A program made the position numbers and the translations under genes. A stretch of 64,000 bases of DNA from Streptomyces sp. R41 (GTDB lineage Bacteria > Actinomycetota > Actinomycetes > Streptomycetales > Streptomycetaceae), in the NCBI RefSeq assembly GCF_041053055.1, contig NZ_CP163443.1, positions 5,873,001 through 5,937,000 of the forward strand. The letters run 5' to 3'. Position 1 is the stretch's first letter; each line of letters opens with the position of its first letter. Under the pieces are notes generated by a model. It was not told where the DNA came from, ran no database searches, and saw only the letters and a list, made by a program, of their open reading frames with translations. This document shows positions 8,505 through 16,460 of this stretch, one piece after another.

Positions 8505-9791
8505 CTAGCGGACTGGGGTTCCGTCGTCGTGAAGCTGCATCTGGGGTCTGCCGGTCACCAGCAGCCAGGCCGGCAGGGACGCGATGCACATCAGGGCGAT
8601 GATCGAGGGAGTGGCCACCAGGACGGCGGCCGTGAACAGGCTCACCCAGCCCTGCCGGGTGATGGCAAGCAGCATGCCCAGCACGCCCGAGGCGACACCG
8701 AGGGCCGGCTGGACGGCGGGCACGAGCGCGTGGGCGCACAGGCCGAAGGCGGCGCCGATGAAGACCGACGGGAAGATCCGGCCGCCGCGGAACCCGCAGG
8801 ACGCGGCGACGAGCAGCGCCGCCAGCTTGACCACCGCCATCGTGGCGAACTGCCCGGCCGTCCAGCCCTCTGGGTCCTGCGCCAGCTGCGCGACCTCGTC
8901 TAGGCCCTTGAAGAGCGTCAGATGCCCGCCGAGGGCGCCCAGCAGGCCGAGCACGAGTCCGCCGACCGGGAGCGCCACCATGGGGTGCCTGAGCCGGGAG
9001 AAGGCGCCATGGACGTACGGGAAGGCGTAGACCGCGGCCATGCCGAGCACCGCGGCGGTGGAGGCGACCACGAGCGCGGCCAGCACGTCGCGCCAGTCGG
9101 GGTGCCCGACGGCGGGCAGGTTCAGGTCGAAGGTCGGATGGGCCACCAGGGTGGTCGTGATGGCGCCCGCGGCGGCGGCCGTCAGCGGCCCGAAGAGGTT
9201 GTCCCACAGCAGACCCTTCAGCTGCCGCCCGGCGAGCGCCTCGGAGATGAGCAGCGCCGCCGCCACCGGCGTCCCGAACAGCGCGCCGATCGTCGCCGCC
9301 TCGGCCAGCGCCGCCCACAGACCGCCCGGCATCCGTGGCGCGAGCCTGCGCCCCAGCCAGAACGCGAGCGCGACGTTGGTGGCGATGATCGGGTTCTCCG
9401 GGCCCAGACTCGGGCCGCCGGCCAGCATCAGGGCGGTCGCCACCAGCAGGCCCGGCAGGACGACGGGAGGCATCGGCGCGGCCGCCAGACTGAGGGTCGC
9501 CGGGTCGGGGCCCGCGTGTCCCGGCGCCTTCCAGACGACCAGCCCGACCAGTACGCCCGTCGCGGTGAGGACGACGAGCATCCAGAACACGGAGTACCGG
9601 CCGATGCCCAGCGCGTCGGGCAGGTCCTTCCACAGGACGCCCTGCAGCTTCTCGGCGAGCACGCTCACCCCGACGTACAACAGGCTGGCCGCGACACCGA
9701 CGACGAGCGCCGGGAGGATCAGCGGCAGCAGCGACCGCGCGGGGGTCGCCGGGGCGGGGGCCGGTGCCCGCCGTGCCGCGTCGTGGGTCAC
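8505..9791 (-). CDS. CLC-family chloride channel/transporter
   Basis: 428 aa, strongly hydrophobic with 10 or more membrane segments. CLC landmarks are present but divergent: SLGPENPI stands where GREGP with the gating glutamate is expected, and GFRGGRIFPSVFIGA matches the GxFxP region. The inner proton-glutamate region reads FGTPVAAALLISEAL, placing alanine where proton-coupled members have a second glutamate (ClcA Glu203). This suggests a channel or an uncoupled carrier rather than an antiporter. It precedes gadB on the same strand. Upstream and divergent lies tipA, with the TipA operator in between. Confidence 0.88.
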   Translation of the reverse strand: MTHDAARRAPAPAPATPARSLLPLILPALVVGVAASLLYVGVSVLAEKLQGVLWKDLPDALGIGRYSVFWMLVVLTATGVLVGLVVWKAPGHAGPDPATLSLAAAPMPPVVLPGLLVATALMLAGGPSLGPENPIIATNVALAFWLGRRLAPRMPGGLWAALAEAATIGALFGTPVAAALLISEALAGRQLKGLLWDNLFGPLTAAAAGAITTTLVAHPTFDLNLPAVGHPDWRDVLAALVVASTAAVLGMAAVYAFPYVHGAFSRLRHPMVALPVGGLVLGLLGALGGHLTLFKGLDEVAQLAQDPEGWTAGQFATMAVVKLAALLVAASCGFRGGRIFPSVFIGAAFGLCAHALVPAVQPALGVASGVLGMLLAITRQGWVSLFTAAVLVATPSIIALMCIASLPAWLLVTGRPQMQLHDDGTPVR

Positions 9792-9844
9792 GCGGTCACC
9801 CTAAGCGGGCAAAGGGGACATCACATCCGGAAACCTCCGGAAGT

Positions 9845-9885
9845 TCCGGGAGGATTCGCGTCCGGAAACTCCGGGAGGATTCGCG
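9845..9885. repeat. Short direct repeat, 25-bp period
   Basis: TCCGGGAGGATTCGCG occurs at 9845-9860 and 9870-9885. Flanking DNA (9820-9900) holds further degenerate TCCGGAA pieces. It lies between the CLC and tipA starts. No function is evident. Confidence 0.6.
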
Positions 9886-9910
9886 GCCGGACGCTTCCGG
9901 GCAATACCGC

Positions 9911-9941
9911 TTGCACCTCACGTCGCGTGAGGATCCATCGT
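9911..9941 (+). promoter_or_regulatory. tipA promoter with TipA operator palindrome
   Basis: TTGCAC (9911-9916) is followed 19 bases later by CATCGT (9936-9941). The spacer holds the palindrome CCTCACG-TCG-CGTGAGG (9916-9932). A 19-bp spacer with the dyad between the boxes is the arrangement of MerR-type promoters, which the activator untwists when ligand binds. It closely resembles the known thiostrepton-inducible tipA promoter. Confidence 0.88.
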
Positions 9942-9968
9942 GAAGTGCGTACCCAGAAGGGAGCGGAG

Positions 9969-10736
9969 TTGAGTTACTCAGTGGGTCAGGTCGCCGGTTT
10001 CGCCGGGGTCACGGTGCGCACGCTGCACCACTACGACGAGATCGGCCTGCTCGCGCCCGGCGAGCGCAGCCACGCGGGCCACCGGCGCTACAGCGACGCC
10101 GACCTCGACCGGCTGCAGCAGATCCTGTTCTACCGAGAACTCGGCTTCCCGCTCGACGAGGTCGCCGCCTTGCTCGACGACCCGGAGGCGGACCCGCGCG
10201 CGCATCTGCGCCGCCAGCACGAGTTGTTGACCGCCCGGATCGAGAAACTGCAGAAGATGGCCGCGGCCGTGGAGCACGCCATGGAGGCACGCAAGATGGG
10301 CATCAATCTCACGCCCGAGGAGAGGTTCGAGGTCTTCGGCGACAAGGACCCCGAGCAGTACGCCGAGGAAGCGGAGCAGCGCTGGGGCGGCACGGAGGCC
10401 TACGCCGAGTCGCAGCGCCGGGCCGCCCGTTACACGAAGGACGACTGGAAGCGCGTACAGGCCGAGGTCGATGCCTGGAGCGAGCGCTACGAGGCTCTGA
10501 TGGCCTCCGGTGAGCCGCCCACCGGCCAGGCGGCCATGGACCTCGCCGAGGAACACCGCCGGCACATCAGCAAGTGGTTCTACGAGTGCCCGTACGAGAT
10601 GCACCAGTGCCTCGGCGAGATGTACGTGTCGGACGAGCGCTTCAAGGCGTTCTACGACTCCATGCGGCCGGGGCTCGCCGAGCACCTCAGGGACGCGATC
10701 ACGGCGAACGCGGCGCGGTACGCGCGAGAAGCCTGA
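9969..10736 (+). CDS. tipA: TipA: MerR-family regulator with thiostrepton-binding domain
   Basis: 255 aa from TTG 9969 (AAGGGAG five bases upstream). Residues 1-70 are a MerR winged helix (YSVGQVAGFAGVTVRTLHHY). A coiled-coil linker runs to about 108, and residues 110-255 form the TipAS ligand-binding domain. Cys207 and Cys214 (YECPYEMHQCLGEMYV) are in register with the TipA cysteines; Cys214 is the residue that becomes covalently linked to thiopeptides such as thiostrepton. The protein activates its own promoter, read just upstream. Identity to TipAL is high throughout, so the name is safe. What it controls beyond itself is less clear; the divergent CLC-gadB pair is a candidate. Confidence 0.95.
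   Translation: MSYSVGQVAGFAGVTVRTLHHYDEIGLLAPGERSHAGHRRYSDADLDRLQQILFYRELGFPLDEVAALLDDPEADPRAHLRRQHELLTARIEKLQKMAAAVEHAMEARKMGINLTPEERFEVFGDKDPEQYAEEAEQRWGGTEAYAESQRRAARYTKDDWKRVQAEVDAWSERYEALMASGEPPTGQAAMDLAEEHRRHISKWFYECPYEMHQCLGEMYVSDERFKAFYDSMRPGLAEHLRDAITANAARYAREA
10296..10736 (+). other. tipA: TipAS: probable internal translation product of tipA
   Basis: In Streptomyces lividans, tipA also yields a short form lacking the DNA-binding domain, translated from an internal start at Met110. Here Met110 (ATG 10296, MGINLTPEE) is preserved and preceded by GGAGG at 10283-10287, eight bases away. The short form binds the antibiotic and should titrate it. Confidence 0.75.
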
Positions 10737-10760
10737 CGGCGGTACGCGCGGGAAGCCTGA
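10715..10760 (+). repeat. Duplication of the tipA 3' end
   Basis: The last 22 bases of tipA (10715-10736, containing TACGCGCG and the stop) are repeated with one mismatch at 10739-10760. It looks like a recent slippage duplication just before the terminator. Confidence 0.75.
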
Positions 10761-10761
10761 G

Positions 10762-10795
10762 GTAAGGGGCGTCCGCCTGGGCGGACGCCCCTTAC
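10762..10795 (+). terminator. tipA terminator hairpin
   Basis: Near-perfect hairpin: arms GTAAGGGGCGTCCGCC (10762-10777) and its complement (10780-10795). It lies between tipA and the convergent YbjQ gene and probably stops transcription from both sides. Confidence 0.85.
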
Positions 10796-10828
10796 TGGCG
10801 TACGTGCGCTGTTCCTCGGACCCGCTCG

Positions 10829-11194
10829 CTACTCCTTGACCAGGACCACCGCCGTCCCGTACGCGCACACCTCCGTCCCCACGTCCGCCGCCTCCGTCAC
10901 GTCGAAGCGGAACATCAGCACGCCGTTGCCGCCACGCGCGCGTGCCTGCTCGACGAGTCGCTCCATGGCCTGGTTTCGGGTCTGCACAAGTGTCTTGGTG
11001 AGCCCCTTGAGCTCACCGCCGATCATCGACTTCAGACCTGCGCCGATCTGGCTGCCCAGGTGCCGGGAGCGCACGGTGAGGCCGAAGACCTCGCCGATGA
11101 CCTGCTGGACGCGGTAACCGGGTACGTCGTTCGTCGTCACGACCAGGACGTCCGACTGGGGTCCCTGGCCGCCACCGTATTCATCGATGCCCAT
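10829..11194 (-). CDS. YbjQ family protein (UPF0145)
   Basis: 121 aa. Matches the YbjQ/DUF74 family: VVTTNDVPGYRVQQVIGEVFGL, a central helix with TRNQAMERLVEQARARGGNGVL and a closing beta strand CAYGTAVVLVKE. Members form pentameric rings and are sometimes labelled heavy-metal-binding, but no function is established and I see no metal-ligand cluster. Start ATG 11194 lies 141 bp from the divergent DedA gene. Confidence 0.9.
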   Translation of the reverse strand: MGIDEYGGGQGPQSDVLVVTTNDVPGYRVQQVIGEVFGLTVRSRHLGSQIGAGLKSMIGGELKGLTKTLVQTRNQAMERLVEQARARGGNGVLMFRFDVTEAADVGTEVCAYGTAVVLVKE

Positions 11195-11245
11195 GGCTCA
11201 CAGCTTTGTCCCAGTCGCCCCACAGTGCATCCTGGAGTCACCGGT

Positions 11246-11271
11246 GGAACCTGGTGTCGACACATTGCGTT
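11246..11271 (+). promoter_or_regulatory. Candidate ECF-type promoter for the DedA gene
   Basis: GGAAC (11246-11250) and GTT (11269-11271) are separated by 18 bases, the geometry of Streptomyces SigE/SigR-type promoters. The predicted start point lies about 60 bases before the DedA start codon. The first base of the hexamer is T rather than G, so this is a weaker match than those before ftsH and clpC. Confidence 0.4.
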
Positions 11272-11335
11272 GATAGCTTTGTGCGGCCGTACCAGGACGC
11301 CGTATCTTCCTCCACCCCTTCAGGAGCCCGGAACC

Positions 11336-12301
11336 GTGACGACGCTTGCCCTTGGTCCAAGCTGGCTGGATCCGAACTCGCTCCTGGACAACTTCGGCAT
11401 CTGGGGCCTGCTGCTCATCGTCTTCGCCGAGTCCGGCCTGCTCATCGGCTTCTTCCTGCCGGGCGACTCGCTGCTGTTCACCTGCGGCCTGCTGATCACG
11501 TCGAAGCAGCTGGACTTCCCGCTGTGGGCGGCGGTCGTGCTGATCTGCCTCGCCGCGATCCTCGGCGACCAGGCGGGCTACCTGTTCGGCAAGAAGGTCG
11601 GCCCCTCGCTCTTCACCCGCCCGGACTCCCGCCTGTTCAAGCAGGAGAACGTGGTCAAGGCCCACGAGTTCTTCGAGAAGTACGGGCCCAAGTCCCTGGT
11701 CCTGGCCCGCTTCGTGCCCATCGTGCGGACGTTCACGCCGATCATCGCCGGCGTCAGCGGCATGAAGTACCGCTCGTTCATCACCTTCAACATCATCGGT
11801 GGCGTCCTGTGGGGCGCGGGCGTCACGCTGCTGGGCTCCTGGCTCGGCAACATCGAATTCGTCCACAAGAACATCGAGGCGATCCTGATCCTGATCGTCC
11901 TCGTCTCGGTGGTCCCCATCGCCATCGAGTTCCTGCGCGCCCGCTCCAAGGCCAAGAAGAACCCCCCGCAGGAGCCCGCCCGGCCCCCGGCCCAGACGCA
12001 GGCCGCGCCGCCGGTCATGGACGACGCGACGAGGCCGCTCCGGCTGCAGAACCCCCCGTACGACAACCAGCCCCACCAGGACCAGGGTTACCCGCACCAA
12101 CAGCAGTACCAGCAGCAGTACCAGGAGCCCTACCCGCAGCAGTACCAGGAGCCGTACCAGCAGCCCTACGGCTACGACCAGGGCTACGACCAGGGCGGTC
12201 AGGCCCACCCGCAGCAGCAGTACCCGCAGGACTATCAGCAGCAGCCCTATGCCGCGGACCAGGGCTACTACGACCAGGGGTACCCGCAAAACCGGGGCTG
12301 A
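11336..12301 (+). CDS. DedA family membrane protein with Pro/Gln/Tyr-rich tail
   Basis: 321 aa from GTG 11336 (GGAG at nine bases). Residues 1-200 are a DedA/VTT domain: ESGLLIGFFLPGDSLL, GYLFGKKVG, then FEKYGPKSLVLARFVPIVRT with its conserved arginines and FTPIIAGVSGM. About five membrane segments are visible. DedA proteins are proposed proton-coupled flippases for undecaprenyl phosphate and other lipids. Residues ~215-321 are a hydrophilic tail made mostly of Gln, Tyr, Pro and Gly, with repeated QQQYQ and QEPYQ units, probably disordered in the cytoplasm. This tail is not part of the core family. Confidence 0.92.
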   Translation: MTTLALGPSWLDPNSLLDNFGIWGLLLIVFAESGLLIGFFLPGDSLLFTCGLLITSKQLDFPLWAAVVLICLAAILGDQAGYLFGKKVGPSLFTRPDSRLFKQENVVKAHEFFEKYGPKSLVLARFVPIVRTFTPIIAGVSGMKYRSFITFNIIGGVLWGAGVTLLGSWLGNIEFVHKNIEAILILIVLVSVVPIAIEFLRARSKAKKNPPQEPARPPAQTQAAPPVMDDATRPLRLQNPPYDNQPHQDQGYPHQQQYQQQYQEPYPQQYQEPYQQPYGYDQGYDQGGQAHPQQQYPQDYQQQPYAADQGYYDQGYPQNRG

Positions 12302-12338
12302 GCCCGACAGGACGACGCGAGCTGCCGGGCGCCCGGCG

Positions 12339-14000
12339 TCAGAACCCGCGCGTCCGCTTGGCGGCACGGCGTCCGGCCGCGCCGCCGGCGCCCGGCAACC
12401 GCAGGAACAGCCGAGAGATCTCCGACCCCAGATTCACCCCGATGGCGATGGCCATGGCGAGCGCGGCGGCCTTGCTGAGAGAGACCAACCCCTTGTCCAC
12501 CTCGCTCTGCGCGATCGACAGCAGCCCGAAATACGTGGCCGACCCCGGCAACAGGGGCCCGATCGCCGCGGTGGTGTACGGCAGCGCCGACGCGAACCGA
12601 TACCGCGACAGCAACTGCCCGAACAGCCCCACCAGCCCCGCCGCGACGGCTGTCGAGGCGACCGGCGAGATGTCACCGGCATAGTGCATCGCGCCGTACA
12701 CCGACCAGGCCACGCCCCCGTTGAGGGTCACCATAAGGACGGTGGACCGTTCCTGCTGGAGCAGGATCGCGAAGGTGAGGGACAGCAGCATGGACGCCGC
12801 GATCTGCAGAACGGGCCGCTCGGAGACGCTCAGGGCCTCGTCCGGATTGAGCTCGGCGCCCAGCTTCACCCCGAAATAGAGCACCACCAGGACTCCGACG
12901 ACGATGCCCACGAAGAAGTACATGACTTCGAGCAGACGCGCGGACGCCGTGATGTAGAAGCCGGTCAGCCCGTCCTGCACGCCCGCGACGAGCGCCCGCC
13001 CGGGCAGCAGCGCGAACAGCCCACCGGTGATCACGGCGGACGCCTTCACGTCGACGTTCGCGAGCTGGAGCGCGACACCGATCGCGGCCGCGGGCATCGC
13101 GGCCACCGTGAACTGGTAGAACTCCGGCAGTCCGCGCCCGGCGCACAGCCACGCCAGCCGGTCGCCCAGCATCGCGCCGAGCGCCGCGGCGACGAACACG
13201 AGCGCGTCACCGCCGACCAGCACGGATGCCGCGCCCGCGAGCAGCCCCCCGGACACGGTGAGCACCCAGCCGGGATACGGGTGCCGGTTGCGGCGGATCT
13301 CGGCGAGCCGCCGGTAGGCCTCCTCCAGGGAGATCGAGGTCTCCGGATCGCTGAGGTCGTCGACGAGCCCGTACACGGCCGCCAGCCGCGTGTAGTCGGT
13401 GCCCCGGCGCCGTACGGTCCGCGAGGCCGTCACCGGGTCGTCCACCAGGGACGGCTGGTACGAGATGGACAGCAGGGTGAAGGTGACGCCCGGCTCGCAG
13501 CGGTCCAGTCCGTACGAGCGGCAGACGGCGAACATCGCCGCCTCCACGTCCTCCGCGCCCTCACCGCCCGCGAGAAGCAACTCGCCGATACGCAGGGTCA
13601 GGTCGAGCACGCGCGGGACGGCCGGCCCCGACTCGTCCTCCTTGTGCACAGGTTCGGGCGCCGGACGCTCGGCCACCGGCATGCGCAGCATGGTGCGCAT
13701 GCGGTCCTGCCAGGGCACGTCCTTGGCCAGGCTGACCACAGGTATGCCGGTCGCCGGGGTGAAGGCGGGCGGCGCGTGCTTGGCGCTGTACGTGCGCGGA
13801 GTGCTGAACGCCGAACCCTCCGCCTCGGCGCCGGGCGGCTGCGGCACGTCCAGCCCCTCGGGGAGCGCGAACTCGGACGTCGTCGACGACTCGTCGTCGG
13901 CCGCCTGGGGCTGCGGCGGCGCCACACCGGCCGGCGGAGTGAAAGCACTCCTCGCCTCGTCCGACTGCGGCTTGCGGTCTTCCGCCTCCGGGTCCGACAC
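12339..14000 (-). CDS. Threonine/serine exporter family protein (ThrE-like)
   Basis: 553 aa from GTG 14000. Three GTG codons follow one another at 14006-13998; only the third leaves GGGAG five bases clear. Residues ~1-130 are a hydrophilic, Pro/Ala-rich leader. The next ~130 residues match the soluble ThrE/DUF1212 domain (GELLLAGGEGAEDVEAAM), and the rest has about ten hydrophobic segments, including the ThrE_2 half (GALLPGSATYFG-like region near the end). ThrE exports threonine and serine in Corynebacterium. Here both halves are fused as in that protein. Substrate is inferred. Confidence 0.88.
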   Translation of the reverse strand: MSDPEAEDRKPQSDEARSAFTPPAGVAPPQPQAADDESSTTSEFALPEGLDVPQPPGAEAEGSAFSTPRTYSAKHAPPAFTPATGIPVVSLAKDVPWQDRMRTMLRMPVAERPAPEPVHKEDESGPAVPRVLDLTLRIGELLLAGGEGAEDVEAAMFAVCRSYGLDRCEPGVTFTLLSISYQPSLVDDPVTASRTVRRRGTDYTRLAAVYGLVDDLSDPETSISLEEAYRRLAEIRRNRHPYPGWVLTVSGGLLAGAASVLVGGDALVFVAAALGAMLGDRLAWLCAGRGLPEFYQFTVAAMPAAAIGVALQLANVDVKASAVITGGLFALLPGRALVAGVQDGLTGFYITASARLLEVMYFFVGIVVGVLVVLYFGVKLGAELNPDEALSVSERPVLQIAASMLLSLTFAILLQQERSTVLMVTLNGGVAWSVYGAMHYAGDISPVASTAVAAGLVGLFGQLLSRYRFASALPYTTAAIGPLLPGSATYFGLLSIAQSEVDKGLVSLSKAAALAMAIAIGVNLGSEISRLFLRLPGAGGAAGRRAAKRTRGF

Positions 14001-14103
14001 CACCACTCCCGACTAGGACCTCCCGTACGCCCCAGTATGCGTACGGATACACGAACGGGCCGCGCCACCCCGTCAGGGTCACGCGGCCCGCAGGTCACAA
14101 GGG

Positions 14104-14595
14104 TCAGTGACCGCCCTGCTCCTTGAGGCGCTTGTAGGAACGCTCGATCTCGGCCTCGGCCTCCGTGCGGCCCACCCAGTTGGCGCCCTCGACGGACTTG
14201 CCGGGCTCCAGGTCCTTGTAGACCTCGAAGAAGTGCTGGATCTCCAGACGGTCGAACTCCGACACGTGGTGGATGTCGCGCAGGTGCTCCACACGCGGGT
14301 CGTGCGCCGGGACGCACAGCAGCTTGTCGTCGCCGCCGGCCTCGTCGGTCATGCGGAACATGCCGATCGCGCGGCACTGGATGAGGCAGCCCGGGAAGGT
14401 CGGCTCGTCCAGAATGACCAGGGCGTCCAGCGGGTCGCCGTCCTCGCCGAGGGTGTTCTCGACGAAGCCGTAGTCGGCCGGGTAGCTGGTCGAGGTGAAG
14501 AGTCGACGGTCCAGGCGGATCCGACCGGTCTCGTGGTCCACCTCGTACTTGTTCCGCGAACCCTTCGGAATCTCGATCGTGACGTCGAACTCCAC
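14104..14595 (-). CDS. ppa: Inorganic pyrophosphatase, family I
   Basis: 163 aa from GTG 14595, chosen because GGAGGA lies seven to eight bases upstream and the protein then begins [17 protein letters not shown] like known Streptomyces enzymes; the frame is open up to 14619. Hydrolyses pyrophosphate to phosphate, pulling biosynthetic reactions forward. The active-site signature DGDPLDALV carries the metal-binding aspartates, with YPADYGF and the later VEGANWVGR as expected. It is separated by about 80 bp from the divergent PBP4-type gene. Confidence 0.96.
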   Translation of the reverse strand: MEFDVTIEIPKGSRNKYEVDHETGRIRLDRRLFTSTSYPADYGFVENTLGEDGDPLDALVILDEPTFPGCLIQCRAIGMFRMTDEAGGDDKLLCVPAHDPRVEHLRDIHHVSEFDRLEIQHFFEVYKDLEPGKSVEGANWVGRTEAEAEIERSYKRLKEQGGH

Positions 14596-14674
14596 CGGTG
14601 GCTCCTCCATGATCAACACATAGTTCTGGTGGTTAAGTGTCCCTCACGCAGGTGTGTGATCGCGAAAGGGGCTG

Positions 14675-16225
14675 GTGGTCGTGCCAGAGCTGAGGGCTTG
14701 GCGGGCCGCGAGACCGCATGTGGTGCGGGTCGCGCGGACGGTGAAACCGCATGTGGCGCGGGCCACCCAAGCCGTGCGGCCGCGTTCCGTGCAGTTCACG
14801 ACCCCGCAGCTCACGGTCGTCGCCGCCACCGTGGGCCTGGCGCTCGCGGCCGGGGCGGTGGCCGCGGCCGGTCCCTGGGACTCCTCCGGTCAGCGTACGG
14901 CGGAGCGCGACTGGGCCGCATCGCGGGAGGGCGAGGGTGGCGCAGATCACGGCCATACGTCCGCTACGTCCCAGAAGGCGCCGCGGCCCGCGCCCAGCGC
15001 CGCCTCCGTCCTGGCCGGACTCGGCGGCTCCACCGGCACCGCCCCCGCCGAGAAGGCCCTCGCGGACGTCCTGAACCCGCTCCTGGACAACGCCGCCCTG
15101 GGCGCGCGGCGCACCGCCGTCGTCGTCGACGTGGCGACCGGCAAGCGGCTCTACAGCAAGGGCGCCGACGAGGTCCAGATCCCGGCCTCCACCACGAAGA
15201 TCGCCACCGCCGTCGCCGCGCTCACGGCGCCGGGTCCCGACCACCGCATCGAGACGCGTACGGTCCTGGAGCCCGACACCAAGGAGGTCGTGCTCGTCGG
15301 CGGCGGCGACCCGACGCTGACCGCCGAGAAGGACGCCCAGGGCTGGGCGAGCCTGCGCACCCTCGCCGCCGACACGGCCACCGCCCTGAAGGCCCGTCAC
15401 CTGGATCAGGTGACGCTGTCGTACGACACCTCGCTGTACGCGGGCCCCGCGCTGCACCCCATCGGCCTCAACGACAACCTCGCCCAGGTCACCTCCCTCA
15501 TGGTCGACGAGGGCCGCATCAACGACTCAAAGAGCGGACCGGCCACGCGCGTCCTGGACCCGGCGGCGGACGCTGCCCGCAAGTTCGCGGACCTCCTCCA
15601 CGACAAGGGCATCAAGACGACCTCCCCCGGCGCCTCGAAGGCGACAAGCCGCTCCGAGGCCCTGGCCTCGGTCTCCTCGCCGCCCCTGTCCGCCCTGGTC
15701 GAGCGGATGCTGACCAACAGCGACAACGACATCGCGGAGGCCCTGGCCCGCCAGGTCGCCCTCGCCTCGGGCGAGCCGGCCAGCTTCGAAGGCGACGCGA
15801 AGGCGATCCACACGCAGCTGGAGAAGCTCGGACTCCCGCTGTCCGGCGCGGACTTCGCGGACGGCAGCGGCCTCAACCGCGCCGACCGGCTCTCGGCCGA
15901 CCTGCTCACCGCGCTGCTGGCCAAGGCCGGGGACCCGGCCCACCCCGAACTCCGTACGGTCCTCACCGGCCTCCCCATCGCGGGCTTCACCGGTACCCTC
16001 AGCACCCGCTACACCGACGACCCCACCGCAACCGGCGTCGTCCGCGCCAAGACCGGCACCCTGACCGGCGTGAACACGCTCGCCGGCACCGTCGTCGACA
16101 CCGACGGCCGCCTCCTGGCCTTCGCCTTCCTGACCTCCGACGAGGCAGACCCCCCGAACGCACTGGAGGCCCGAGCGGCTTTGGACCACACGGCAACGGC
16201 CTTGGCAGCCTGCGGCTGCAGATAG
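14675..16225 (+). CDS. dacB: D-alanyl-D-alanine carboxypeptidase / endopeptidase (PBP4, class C)
   Basis: 516 aa from GTG 14675; GTG 14681 is an alternative with better spacing to AAAGGGG. One membrane anchor lies at residues ~48-66 (VVAATVGLALAAGAVAAAG), so the enzyme faces the cell wall. All three penicillin-binding motifs are present: SxxK as STTK, SxN as SDN, and KTG as KTGT. The family trims or cleaves peptidoglycan stem peptides. The neighbours downstream (zinc metalloprotease, tilS, hpt, ftsH) are the conserved actinobacterial order. Confidence 0.95.
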   Translation: MVVPELRAWRAARPHVVRVARTVKPHVARATQAVRPRSVQFTTPQLTVVAATVGLALAAGAVAAAGPWDSSGQRTAERDWAASREGEGGADHGHTSATSQKAPRPAPSAASVLAGLGGSTGTAPAEKALADVLNPLLDNAALGARRTAVVVDVATGKRLYSKGADEVQIPASTTKIATAVAALTAPGPDHRIETRTVLEPDTKEVVLVGGGDPTLTAEKDAQGWASLRTLAADTATALKARHLDQVTLSYDTSLYAGPALHPIGLNDNLAQVTSLMVDEGRINDSKSGPATRVLDPAADAARKFADLLHDKGIKTTSPGASKATSRSEALASVSSPPLSALVERMLTNSDNDIAEALARQVALASGEPASFEGDAKAIHTQLEKLGLPLSGADFADGSGLNRADRLSADLLTALLAKAGDPAHPELRTVLTGLPIAGFTGTLSTRYTDDPTATGVVRAKTGTLTGVNTLAGTVVDTDGRLLAFAFLTSDEADPPNALEARAALDHTATALAACGCR

Positions 16226-16260
16226 CCGGTCGTTACCGCTGTGGGCAATCGTCCCGCAGG

Positions 16261-16315
16261 GCGATGGAGGTCCCCCCCGCTCGAGCGAAGCCGAGAGTGG
16301 GGGGAAGGTGGGCAC
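16261..16315 (+). repeat. Interspersed palindromic repeat, copy 1
   Basis: A GC-rich imperfect palindrome around TCGAGCGAAGCCGAGA with flanking C-run and G-run arms and a GGTGGGCAC edge. Closely related copies lie at 38251-38312 (same orientation), and at 44889-44946 and 63378-63424 (inverted). It occupies the gap between dacB and the metalloprotease gene. Confidence 0.85.
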
Positions 16316-16460
16316 AGCCAACAGCGCCGGGTACCGATCAACCAGAGCCCGGCCCCTGCCGACCCAGAGGGCACAAAAAGCCCCGCCGCCCCCAGGACAT
16401 GGGGCGCCCAGCCGCCCGTACCCCTAACCGCAGCCGGACACGCTCACGTACGGTTGACGC

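Noticed and set aside
9148..9300. Small open frames on the plus strand within the CLC gene
   Set aside because: They are Arg/Gln-rich shadows of a clear membrane-protein frame on the minus strand.
12249..14126. Long plus-strand open frame opposite the ThrE-like exporter
   Set aside because: The minus strand encodes a continuous exporter with membrane segments, and the plus frame is Arg/Pro/Gly-rich with no recognisable domain.
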